NCBI GenBank assembly: GCA_031254315.1
Contig: JAIRUQ010000012.1
Span: 1-43,470, forward strand
Length of the DNA stretch: 43,470 bases
Reading direction: 5' to 3'
Origin: Treponema sp.
GTDB taxonomy: Bacteria; Spirochaetota; Spirochaetia; Treponematales; Breznakiellaceae
Shown here in pieces: positions 35,118 to 42,489 of this stretch (positions within the stretch are counted from its first letter, which is position 1; the number at the start of each line of letters is the position of its first letter). A program made the position numbers and the translations under genes. The notes beneath the pieces were generated by a model. That model did no database searches. It worked only from the letters and a program-made list of their open reading frames with translations, and was not told the DNA's origin.

Positions 35118-36311
35118 CTATTCTATATTTTCAGCTACTGCGTGAATTTTTCCCTTTAACGGTCTTATACAAAGCATATCGCCTTTTTTTACGCCTGCCG
35201 AATTGCGTATAACTTTTCCCGTACTGTCCGTAACAACAGAAAAACCCCTCTGCATTGCGGCTAACGGACTTCCGGCTTCTATTACAGCGGACGCAAGTTC
35301 AATTCTCTTTCTAAAGTTTGAACTGATTTCGGCGATTGCGTTTATCAAATCTTCTTTTGCGTCATCAAGACGGATAAGACGCGGCTGAAGAATTGAACGG
35401 AAATGATATTCCATGTCCTGCGGATCAAACGGTTTTAAAAGAAGCCTCGCCCTTTCCAGCCGTGTTTGCATAATGTGTATAAAATTTTCCGCTATTTTTT
35501 GTACGGACTCCATTATGGTGCAAAAATTTTCGCTTATCAATTCAGCCGCGGCGGAAGGAGTCGGCGCTCTTAAGTCCGCGGAAAAATCACAAAGCGCCCA
35601 GTCAATTTCGTGTCCTACCGCGCTCACTACAGGAATAGCCGACTGCGCCACAGCGCGGACAACTTCTTCGTCGGAGAATGATAAAAGGTCTTCGAGAGAA
35701 CCGCCGCCTCTGCCCACGATCAAAACATCCGCGAGATGCCACTTGTTTGCCTGCCTTATCCGCGCGGAGATAAGAGACGCGGCTTCTTCTCCCTGCACAG
35801 GAGCGGGAAGGATTATCACCTTAATGCCGCTAGCCCGCCTTGTAAGAATGTTGAGAATGTCCCGAACCGCGGCTCCTGTAGGAGAGCTGATCACGCCAAC
35901 AGTTGAAGGAAAACGGGGAAGAGGCTTTTTTCGTTCTGTATCAAAAAGCCCTTCCGCCGCGAGTTTTTGTTTTCTTTTTTCCAGCATGGCGAGGATTTCG
36001 CCCGCTCCTACGACTTCCATTTCTTCGCAGACAATAGAATAAGTCCCGCGCGGAGCATACACGGAAAGGCTTCCGCGCACACGCAGTAACATCCCGTCCT
36101 TAGGCTCAAAGGTTAAAGACCTCAATCTGTTCTTAAACATCACAGCGTCAATTTTCGCGCTTGCGTCTTTCAAACTAAAATAAAGATGACCTGAACTCGC
36201 CGGTCTGCAATTTGAAACTTCACCCTCTACAATTACGGCGGAAAAAGAGCCTTCAAGATTCAAGCGAATCTGTTCAGTTAGTTCGCTTACTGTCAGATGT
36301 TTTCCGTTCAT
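35118..36311 (-). CDS. xseA: Exodeoxyribonuclease VII large subunit
   Basis: A 397-residue protein. The N-terminal OB domain carries the opening LTVSELTEQIRLNLEGSF and VEGEVSNCRPASSGHLYFSLKD. The nuclease domain carries VGVISSPTGAAVRDI, ILPAPVQGEEA, IVGRGGGSLEDLLSFSDE and VSAVGHEIDWALCDFSADLRAPTPSAAAEL. It degrades single-stranded DNA to acid-soluble oligonucleotides, relevant to mismatch repair with MutL. It lies 12 nt downstream of the MgtC-family gene. Confidence 0.97.
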   Translation of the reverse strand: MNGKHLTVSELTEQIRLNLEGSFSAVIVEGEVSNCRPASSGHLYFSLKDASAKIDAVMFKNRLRSLTFEPKDGMLLRVRGSLSVYAPRGTYSIVCEEMEVVGAGEILAMLEKRKQKLAAEGLFDTERKKPLPRFPSTVGVISSPTGAAVRDILNILTRRASGIKVIILPAPVQGEEAASLISARIRQANKWHLADVLIVGRGGGSLEDLLSFSDEEVVRAVAQSAIPVVSAVGHEIDWALCDFSADLRAPTPSAAAELISENFCTIMESVQKIAENFIHIMQTRLERARLLLKPFDPQDMEYHFRSILQPRLIRLDDAKEDLINAIAEISSNFRKRIELASAVIEAGSPLAAMQRGFSVVTDSTGKVIRNSAGVKKGDMLCIRPLKGKIHAVAENIE

Positions 36312-36323
36312 TCTAATCCTGCG

Positions 36324-36779
36324 TTAAGAGGCATCTTTGTTCCAGTTATCTTCGGGGAATATTTTTCTTTCAAGGAGGTGCATAAAAATCAAAGTGATAA
36401 GGGCAAGAGCCGTTACCACAAGGGCGGCGATAAACATTCCCGCCCCGATAGTCAGCCCGATTGCCGCCGTAAGCCACAGCGAAGCCGCCGTAGTCAGCCC
36501 CCTGATACTACTGCCAAGACGGATGATTGCGCCCGCTCCAAGAAAACCCATGCCCGAAACAACCTGCGCCGCGATTCTTCCGGGGTCGCCGCCGTTTAAT
36601 TGCTGTGGCAACCAGATTGAAAGTAGCATAAGGCAGGAAGCCCCCAGCGCGATAAGTATATGGGTACGAAGCCCGGCGACCTGGCGTCTGCTTGAACGCT
36701 CCAAGCCGATAATGCTCCCGGCGGCAAAGGCAAGACAAATACGGATAATAATATCAATTTCTGTTAAAGTACCGGTCAT
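36324..36779 (-). CDS. MgtC/SapB-family membrane protein
   Basis: A 151-residue protein with the MgtC signature: FAAGSIIGLERSSRRQVAGLRTHILIALGASCLML, GRIAAQVVSGMGFLGAGAIIRLG, and GLTTAASLWLTAAIGLTIGAG. It has about four transmembrane segments. MgtC proteins affect magnesium homeostasis or intracellular survival; the role here is unknown. No Shine-Dalgarno site precedes the ATG, and a possible promoter (TTGCAC, 18 bp, TAAAAT) places the start only about 9 nt upstream. It is the first gene of the xseA-xseB-mutL run. Confidence 0.92.
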   Translation of the reverse strand: MTGTLTEIDIIIRICLAFAAGSIIGLERSSRRQVAGLRTHILIALGASCLMLLSIWLPQQLNGGDPGRIAAQVVSGMGFLGAGAIIRLGSSIRGLTTAASLWLTAAIGLTIGAGMFIAALVVTALALITLIFMHLLERKIFPEDNWNKDAS

Positions 36780-37022
36780 GGTTTAGATACCGTATATTTT
36801 AGCATTTTTTTCTATATAAGTGCAATTATGTATGGTTAGGGTTGTCATGAAATTTCAATTTTGAGGGCTCCCATTAAAAAATACGTGTTTTTATAGGGTT
36901 TTTGCCCAAAAAACGCAGTTTTTGTAATAGATAAAATAAAAACTAATAAACATCATTATTTTGAAAAAAAGCCTGTTTTTTTCTTTCAAAGACAGATTTT
37001 TGACAAATTACTGGTCTTTCAC

Positions 37023-37051
37023 TTGACTTTTTTGTATTTTTAGTAGATATT
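37023..37051 (+). promoter_or_regulatory. Promoter of the chemotaxis operon, near leaderless
   Basis: TTGACT (37023-37028), 17 bp and GATATT (37046-37051), with the ATG of cheA 7 nt later and no ribosome site. A second TTGACA at 37000-37005 has no matching -10 box. The motif TAGTAGATATTAGTA resembles the TTAGTAGTAT region at the mazE-like start. Confidence 0.6.
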
Positions 37052-37058
37052 AGTACTT

Positions 37059-39431
37059 ATGAGTGATTATCTTGATCCTAACAATGAGGAACTCCTCAAG
37101 GACTTTTTCAGCGAGGCTCAAATGCAAGTAGATACATTGGAACAAAACGTTCTGGTTCTCGAAACCGGGGGCGCCAATAAAGACGCTGTGGACGAGATTT
37201 TTCGTGCTGCTCATACCCTCAAAGGCGGATCCGCAACAGTAGAAATGATGGAGCTTTCTCATTTTACCCATCTTGTTGAGGATGTTTTTGACGCTATTCG
37301 TTCAGATCAAATTTCAGTAAATGAAGATGTAGTAGATACCTTGCTCCAAGCTATTGACGTTATTAAAGCTATGCTTGATCAGCGGATGAATGGCTCTGTT
37401 TATCAGGATGATACTTCTGAAATCGAAGGTAAACTTCGCGCATTAATGGGTCCTGCTCCGGCAAAAAAGGGGAGCGCTCCGGTAAAAGCTCCGCCTGTTG
37501 CGGCTCCCGTAGCCGCCGCGCCCGCTCCTTCCGCAGGAGGTCAGGCGCTTACCGAAAACGAGTTGGAAGAATTAAAACAATCAGTTGACGGCGGAATGCC
37601 AATATACAAAGTTTCCGTCAATTTTGATGAAAGCAGTCTTATGAACACAGTTGGCGGCATTCAAGTTTATTCTGTTCTTAAAGGACAGGGAACAATCCTT
37701 AAAACTGTTCCCGATTTTGATCAGCTTTATGCCGACAACTTTTTCCCGGTTGTGGATTATTATGTCGCGTCTACTGCGGATACTCAGAAATTACAGAAAT
37801 CCTGTATTATGCCGGATGTGAGTCTCAGCGCGCAAGTAACAAATCTTTCCGATCTTGCTCCGGCGAAAGCCGCCGCTCCGGCTCCAAGACCTGCTCCAGC
37901 GCCAGCCCCGGCTCCTGCCGCCGCAACGCCAGCCGCCGCTCCGGCAACACCTGCCGCCGCGCCAGCCGCCGCCGCACCAACTGCGCAAAAATCCGCCGCC
38001 GCTTCGGAAGACGCAAAGAAAGCCGGAAAAGAAGCCGGTTCTATTCTGCGCGTAGACTCCAAGCGAATTGACGATCTTCTAAACCTTGTTTCTGAAACCG
38101 TTATTACCAAAGCGACTTTCAACCAGATCAATATGCAGTTCTCTGAGCTTACAAACCAGCTCCGTGATATTGAAAATCAATACCGTGATAAAATTAAAAG
38201 TTTGTTCGATGAACTGCCGAATTTCTTGGAAAGCATTCAGGAAGGCAAATCTGTTAAAGATATTCGCAAGGATATAAACGATTCTTATGGCGATATTTTC
38301 TCACTCTTTGATGATTTTGAAACATCGTTTAAGGGCAGTATAGCAAAGTTCCGTTCTACTTCGCAGAACCTTGGGCGTATTACAGGTGAACTTCAGGAAG
38401 GCGTAATGCGGATTCGCATGGTTCCAATCAGCCAGATATTCAGCCGTTTCCCGCGCCTTGTACGCGACCTTTCAAAATCACTCAACAAAAAAATCAATCT
38501 GGTCATCGAAGGTGAAGATACAGAACTTGACAAGTCCGTTATCGAAGACCTTCTTGATCCAATCATGCACTCAGTGCGTAACTCTATCGACCACGGAATT
38601 GAATCTGCGGAAGAACGCAAAGCCGCCGGTAAGTCGGAAGAAGGCACTGTCCTTCTTAAAGCCGCCAACGAAGGCAACATGATCGTGATTGAAATCGGGG
38701 ATGACGGCAAGGGTATAAATGTTGACGCTGTTAAGGCAAAAGCCATTGAGCGCGGTATTATCAGCCCGAATAAAATCCTCACCGATGTAGAAGCCTTCAA
38801 TTTAATTTTTGAACCCGGATTTTCTACCGCGCAATCAATTACTGCTATTTCAGGACGCGGTGTCGGTCTTGATGTTGTGCGCCGTAAGATTGACGAGCTT
38901 AACGGAACGGTTACCGTCAATTCTGAACATGGAAAGGGAACCAAGTTTATTATCAAACTGCCGCTTACATTGGCTATTATTCAGGGCTTGCTTGTTCGTG
39001 TCGGACCGGAAATCTATTCTATTCCGATTACTTCGGTTATTGAAAGTTTGCGGATCAGACCGGAAGAAATCAAAAAAATCGATAATTATGAAGTTTTCAA
39101 TATTCGCAGTGATGTTATTTCCTTACTGCGGCTTAACCGGTTGTTTGGCATCAAAACCGAAGAAGATTCGGATTATCACTTTATTGTAATTGTAGGAACG
39201 GCGGAGAAAAAGATGGGCTTCATGGTAGACAGTCTTATTGGCGAAGAAGATGTTGTTATCAAACCGCTAAGGGATCAATTTACCAACTCACCGGGAATTG
39301 CGGGAGCTTCAATATTGGGAGACGGCTCGGTTTCTCTTATTATTGATGTAAGTCAGCTTCTTGAGCTTGGGCTTAAGAAAGAGATGGAGCAACGCCGAAT
39401 CCGCGAATCTTCAATAAAAGGCGGCAGGTAA
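37059..39431 (+). CDS. cheA: Chemotaxis histidine kinase CheA
   Basis: A 790-residue CheA. The Hpt domain has the phosphorylated H52 in AAHTLKGGSATVEM. A P2-like region (about 160-260) is followed by a long Ala/Pro linker (about 270-325). The dimerisation domain (about 335-450) is longer than in enteric CheA, with an inserted helical stretch (QYRDKIKSLFDELPNF onward), as described for atypical spirochaetal arrays. Then come the ATPase with HSVRNSIDHGIE, GDDGKGIN and GRGVGLDVV, and the CheW-like P5 domain. It phosphorylates CheY and CheB. It starts at the predicted transcription start with no Shine-Dalgarno site; the fused cheW gene follows after 1 nt. Confidence 0.97.
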   Translation: MSDYLDPNNEELLKDFFSEAQMQVDTLEQNVLVLETGGANKDAVDEIFRAAHTLKGGSATVEMMELSHFTHLVEDVFDAIRSDQISVNEDVVDTLLQAIDVIKAMLDQRMNGSVYQDDTSEIEGKLRALMGPAPAKKGSAPVKAPPVAAPVAAAPAPSAGGQALTENELEELKQSVDGGMPIYKVSVNFDESSLMNTVGGIQVYSVLKGQGTILKTVPDFDQLYADNFFPVVDYYVASTADTQKLQKSCIMPDVSLSAQVTNLSDLAPAKAAAPAPRPAPAPAPAPAAATPAAAPATPAAAPAAAAPTAQKSAAASEDAKKAGKEAGSILRVDSKRIDDLLNLVSETVITKATFNQINMQFSELTNQLRDIENQYRDKIKSLFDELPNFLESIQEGKSVKDIRKDINDSYGDIFSLFDDFETSFKGSIAKFRSTSQNLGRITGELQEGVMRIRMVPISQIFSRFPRLVRDLSKSLNKKINLVIEGEDTELDKSVIEDLLDPIMHSVRNSIDHGIESAEERKAAGKSEEGTVLLKAANEGNMIVIEIGDDGKGINVDAVKAKAIERGIISPNKILTDVEAFNLIFEPGFSTAQSITAISGRGVGLDVVRRKIDELNGTVTVNSEHGKGTKFIIKLPLTLAIIQGLLVRVGPEIYSIPITSVIESLRIRPEEIKKIDNYEVFNIRSDVISLLRLNRLFGIKTEEDSDYHFIVIVGTAEKKMGFMVDSLIGEEDVVIKPLRDQFTNSPGIAGASILGDGSVSLIIDVSQLLELGLKKEMEQRRIRESSIKGGR

Positions 39432-39432
39432 A

Positions 39433-40761
39433 ATGGCGGCAGTAATTAAAGATTTAGCGCAGGTAAACGCCGATTTACAAGAACAAAAAGAACGCGTAGA
39501 TAACGTAGATTTTAAAATGATCACTTTCTCTTTAGCGGGGAAAGACTACAGCGTTGATATTATGAACGTAAAAGAAATAGCGAAAGCCGATAAATTTACC
39601 TATGTGCCTAATGCCGCTTCTTATGTCCGGGGCGTTTATAACCTTCGCGGCGACATTATCCCGATTATCGACCTTAGGCTGTTCTTCCATTTACCTGTAG
39701 ACCACAAAGAAGTCAACCTTGAAAATATGCTTATCCTGCGTATTAATGAACAAGTTTACGGAACAATTGTAGACAAAATCGATAAAGTCGTCGGGATTAA
39801 CCACGATTCAATCCAGCCGCCGCACCCGATTTTTGGCGACATTAACATTAAATACATAAGCGGCGTTGTAGAAAAAGAGGGCGATCTTTATATCATTCTT
39901 GATGTTGTCCGTATATTTACAGTAACAGAAGAGGACAAAAACAAGTCACGAGGCTCGGTTGGGGAGGGGGAATATTTTGTCCCGCCGCCGCAGGCAAGCG
40001 AACAATCTCTGCAGAAAGCCGCCGCCGATACGGCTATTGGCTTTATTCAGGAAAGCCTTGCGGCTTTAAAGCGGTTTGTTGTTACAGACATAAACAGCAG
40101 GTGGCTACAAAGGCGTTTTTCCGAGTGGAGTATGGGTCGTTCAGGAGAAGATTTACAGGTAAAGAGCGCCTCGGAAGCCGAGGACTTCTTAAACAATTTC
40201 GAATCTCCGTGTTCAAACGAGTTCTGGACAGAGTCTTATGCCAATACCGTCAAGAAAATCCTTCCTGATAGTTCTGCGGCAAATATCAATGTTTGGAATG
40301 TTGGTTGCGGAAAGGGCTATGAAACTTATTCTTTTGCCTGTATACTTAGAAATAAGTATCCTAATGCTCATATAAAAATATGGGCAAACGATAACGATAT
40401 TATGGCTGTTTCGCAGGCTCCAAACATGGCTTTTAATTTTGAAGAAATGCCGGATTATTGCAGGGCTTATGCGGTACACGGGACAAGCGGCTATTCGTTT
40501 AATCAGGTTATAAAGGACTCGATTGTTTTCGAGTATCATGATATAACTAATGATAACACCTTGCCGGATTTGGACATTATCCTTATCAGGGATATCCTTT
40601 CATTCTTGCCGGCGCAGGATCAGACAAGGATAGTTGGGGATTTTTCAGAGAAGATGAAAAATCGTGGAATTGTTATAATGGGTAGGAATGAAGAGCTTAC
40701 CGGGGCTATTTGGCAGGCAATAGCCGATGATCCCGTTTCAGCTTTCATGCATGACGCATAA
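39433..40761 (+). CDS. CheW fused to a CheR-like domain
   Basis: A 442-residue protein. Residues about 25-170 are CheW (MITFSLAGKDYSVDIMNVKEIAKA and NLRGDIIPIIDLRLFF). After a linker, residues about 210-435 resemble the CheR methyltransferase: VWNVGCGKGYETYSFACIL where CheR has its SAM-binding GCSTGEE-type loop, WANDNDIMAVSQA, and ILIRDILSFL in place of the usual FCRN. The changes at these positions raise doubt about methyltransferase activity. CheW-CheR-like fusions are known in spirochaetes and are thought to be structural parts of receptor arrays. It starts 1 nt after the cheA stop. Confidence 0.93.
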   Translation: MAAVIKDLAQVNADLQEQKERVDNVDFKMITFSLAGKDYSVDIMNVKEIAKADKFTYVPNAASYVRGVYNLRGDIIPIIDLRLFFHLPVDHKEVNLENMLILRINEQVYGTIVDKIDKVVGINHDSIQPPHPIFGDINIKYISGVVEKEGDLYIILDVVRIFTVTEEDKNKSRGSVGEGEYFVPPPQASEQSLQKAAADTAIGFIQESLAALKRFVVTDINSRWLQRRFSEWSMGRSGEDLQVKSASEAEDFLNNFESPCSNEFWTESYANTVKKILPDSSAANINVWNVGCGKGYETYSFACILRNKYPNAHIKIWANDNDIMAVSQAPNMAFNFEEMPDYCRAYAVHGTSGYSFNQVIKDSIVFEYHDITNDNTLPDLDIILIRDILSFLPAQDQTRIVGDFSEKMKNRGIVIMGRNEELTGAIWQAIADDPVSAFMHDA

Positions 40762-40782
40762 TAAAACTTAAAGGAGTGAATT

Positions 40783-41259
40783 ATGAGAGTTGAGTATATC
40801 AACCCCTTTGTGGAGTCAGCTTACAGTGTGCTGAAAGAAGTATTAAACTCTGACGTAAAACGGGGTGACATATATCTTAAGCCCACTTCCATGGCAATTA
40901 TGGGAGTTGCCGCCCTTGTAGGGCTTGCCGGCGATGTGGAAGGTCGTGTCCTTTTTGACATGACAAAAGCCTCTGCTTTATTTGTTTCCGGAAAAATGAA
41001 CGGTGAAACTTTTACGACACTTGACGAAATGGCTAAGGCGACAATACAAGAGCTTGCGAACATGATCACCGCACAGGCGGTAACAAAGTTGCACGATCTT
41101 GGCTTTAAATTTGACCTTACCCCGCCCGCGCTCTTTACAGGCGATAATATGGAAGTTTCTACAAACCTCGGTGAAGTGGAAGCCCTTATAGTACCTATGG
41201 AGCTTGAGGGTGGTAGTAAAATTGAAGTCAACGTCGCTATCCGCGAACGTGTAAAATAA
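40783..41259 (+). CDS. cheX: CheX, CheY-phosphate phosphatase
   Basis: A 158-residue CheX. The catalytic motif ExxN is present as E90-L-A-N93 in KATIQELANMITAQA. The opening YINPFVESAYSVLKEV and the Gly-rich MGVAALVGLAGDVEGRV fit the family. CheX dimers dephosphorylate CheY-P and matter for reversal control in spirochaetes. AAAGGAG precedes the ATG. In Treponema the next gene is usually cheY, but here the coding run stops and a tRNA gene follows about 240 nt later. Confidence 0.95.
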   Translation: MRVEYINPFVESAYSVLKEVLNSDVKRGDIYLKPTSMAIMGVAALVGLAGDVEGRVLFDMTKASALFVSGKMNGETFTTLDEMAKATIQELANMITAQAVTKLHDLGFKFDLTPPALFTGDNMEVSTNLGEVEALIVPMELEGGSKIEVNVAIRERVK

Positions 41260-41279
41260 GCGCTTCATAAGCTATTAGG

Positions 41280-41309
41280 GTTGTTCACAGGCTCCGGTTT
41301 CTGAACAAC
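41280..41309 (+). terminator. Possible terminator after cheX
   Basis: GTTGTTCA (41280-41287) and TGAACAAC (41302-41309) form a perfect 8-bp stem. The T-run (TTTTT) comes only about 14 nt later, so it is a weaker candidate than the tRNA terminator. It lies about 20 nt after the cheX stop. Confidence 0.45.
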
Positions 41310-41442
41310 TCTATAATTCAATTTTTGTCAAAGTCTCTTCTGTGTGTTATGCGAATAGTTAAAATCATCTCCATTCCCGTTTAAGTTTTTTTAATATTCT
41401 CATGTAAACAAAGTTCTTTTCATTTCGCGGACAGGCGTTCTA

Positions 41443-41471
41443 TTGACACTTTTTGCGGTGTGGGGTATAGT
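41443..41471 (+). promoter_or_regulatory. Promoter of the tRNA-Val gene
   Basis: TTGACA (41443-41448), 17 bp and TATAGT (41466-41471). Transcription should start near 41478, about 19 nt before the mature tRNA. Confidence 0.85.
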
Positions 41472-41496
41472 TTCCCCAGCACCTTGACCAGTATCA

Positions 41497-41570
41497 GGGC
41501 GGTTAGCTCAGTTGGTTAGAGCACTAGCTCGACACGCTAGGGGTCACAAGTTCAAGTCTTGTATCGCCCA
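41497..41570 (+). tRNA. tRNA-Val (GAC), C at position 33
   Basis: All arms fold: acceptor GGGCGGT / ATCGCCC, D arm GCTC / GAGC, anticodon stem CTAGC / GCTAG, T arm ACAAG / CTTGT, discriminator A73. The 7-nt anticodon loop reads TCGACAC, giving anticodon GAC and thus valine. Position 33 is C rather than the nearly universal U. The CCA end is not encoded (the sequence continues AAATC), so it must be added enzymatically. It is transcribed alone, from its own promoter, and is followed by a strong terminator. Confidence 0.93.
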
Positions 41571-41579
41571 AATCTTTTT

Positions 41580-41618
41580 GGGAGTAAATTGGGTGAACCC
41601 TGGTTTACTCCCTTTTTT
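41580..41618 (+). terminator. Intrinsic terminator of the tRNA-Val gene
   Basis: GGGAGTAAA (41580-41588) and TTTACTCCC (41604-41612) form a perfect 9-bp stem followed by TTTTTT (41613-41618). Confidence 0.92.
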
Positions 41619-41625
41619 AACTCCC

Positions 41626-41654
41626 TTGACAAGCCGTACCAATTTTGGTACACT
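41626..41654 (+). promoter_or_regulatory. Promoter and palindromic operator of the higBA-like pair
   Basis: TTGACA (41626-41631), 17 bp and TACACT (41649-41654). The interval contains GTACCAA-TT-TTGGTAC (41636-41651), an inverted repeat with 7-bp arms between the two promoter boxes, where a bound dimer would block RNA polymerase. The HTH antitoxin encoded downstream is the natural candidate. The ATG follows the -10 box by 6 nt, with TATAAT (41655-41660) directly before it; that hexamer is 23 bp from the -35 box and is less likely the -10. Confidence 0.8.
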
Positions 41655-41660
41655 TATAAT

Positions 41661-42035
41661 ATGCTTCATAATCTTGACGGGAAATCTCTGACAGTATATT
41701 TCTACAAAACTCTCGCTGGTAATGAGCCGGTAAGGGAATGGTTGAAAAAGCGGAAACCGGAAGAAAGAAAGGTAATAGGAGAGGATATTAAGGCAGTCGA
41801 ATTTCTCTGGCCTGTTGGGTATCCACAAGTTACCAAACTGGACAAAGATTTATGGGAAGTCAGGACAAATTTACCAAGTGGTATTTGCAGGCTCTTTTTT
41901 ACAGTTTGGAAGCGATATATGGTTTTATTGCATGGTATTATAAAAAAGAGCCAGAAAACGCCGCAACAGGATTTAGACCATGCTAAAAAACTAAGGAATA
42001 GGGTAATGGCAGGAGGAATAAACAATGAAGAATAA
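41661..42035 (+). CDS. RelE/HigB-like toxin (Gp49 family)
   Basis: A 124-residue protein with the phage Gp49/HigB pattern: VREWLKKRKPEERKVIGEDIKAVEFLWP, then PQVTKLDKDLWEVRTNLPSGICRLFFTVW and a basic helix VLLHGIIKKSQKTP followed by a hydrophilic tail. These toxins are ribosome-dependent RNases. Toxin-first order, with the antitoxin overlapping by 11 nt, is typical of HigBA. The start ATG at 41661 has no ribosome site and coincides with the predicted transcription start. Confidence 0.9.
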   Translation: MLHNLDGKSLTVYFYKTLAGNEPVREWLKKRKPEERKVIGEDIKAVEFLWPVGYPQVTKLDKDLWEVRTNLPSGICRLFFTVWKRYMVLLHGIIKKSQKTPQQDLDHAKKLRNRVMAGGINNEE

Positions 42036-42306
42036 AGCTATTGGCAGTTCATTTGATGATTTTCTCGCTGAAGAAGGTATCAGCGAGGAAGTGGAGGCTG
42101 GAGCCATAAAAAAAATTATTGCCTATCAATTACAGGAAGCTATCAAGAGAGAACATCTTTCAATGACCACTTTGGCTACACGGCTTGAAACTTCCCGTGC
42201 CGCAGTCAACAGGCTTCTTGATCCTGATAATGAATCTATTACATTATTAACCCTTAAAAAGGCGGCGAATGTTTTAGGGAAAAAACTGCGGGTTGAATTG
42301 GTATAA
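42025..42306 (+). CDS. HigA-like XRE antitoxin
   Basis: A 93-residue protein with an XRE helix-turn-helix in the C-terminal half (HLSMTTLATRLETSRAAVNRLLDPDNESITLLTLKKAANVLGKKL). It should bind the toxin and repress the promoter at 41626-41654. GGAGG lies about 6 nt before its ATG inside the toxin gene. Recognition is by fold and context. Confidence 0.9.
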   Translation: MKNKAIGSSFDDFLAEEGISEEVEAGAIKKIIAYQLQEAIKREHLSMTTLATRLETSRAAVNRLLDPDNESITLLTLKKAANVLGKKLRVELV

Positions 42307-42378
42307 GGGAATTAGTTGAAAACTGGTTAGTGCATCTTTTGCACATACCACCCGTCATCGATTAAGGGAAATTCAGTC

Positions 42379-42408
42379 TCTCTCTGCGCCTTCGCGCCTC
42401 TGCGTGAG
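42379..42408. repeat. CTCTGCG-type intergenic repeat
   Basis: TCTCTGCG-CCTTCGCG-CCTCTGCGTGAG shows an about 9-nt period like the CTCCGTG repeats at 17311 and 21093 but with different bases. It fills the gap between the toxin-antitoxin pair and the BspA-like gene. Confidence 0.6.
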
Positions 42409-42454
42409 GTCTTTTGAGAATAAGTTAACGCATATGGTGCCTGTTACCATGACC

Positions 42455-42483
42455 TTGCAATTTCCCCCATTTCCCCCTAAACT
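42455..42483 (+). promoter_or_regulatory. Putative promoter of the second BspA-like gene
   Basis: TTGCAA (42455-42460), 17 bp and TAAACT (42478-42483), each matching 4 of 6 consensus bases. The ATG at 42490 again begins 35 nt after the first base of the -35 box, and there is no ribosome site. The boxes are weak on their own; the shared spacing is the main support. Confidence 0.5.
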
Positions 42484-42489
42484 AAGAAT

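Noticed and set aside
37784-38131. Long frames opposite the Ala/Pro linker of cheA
   Set aside because: They are low-complexity shadows of the GC-rich GCC/CCG codons of the linker.
41497-41570. tRNA-Ser(CGA) reading of the same gene
   Set aside because: There is no long variable arm, and the 5-bp stem CTAGC/GCTAG places GAC, not CGA, at positions 34-36.
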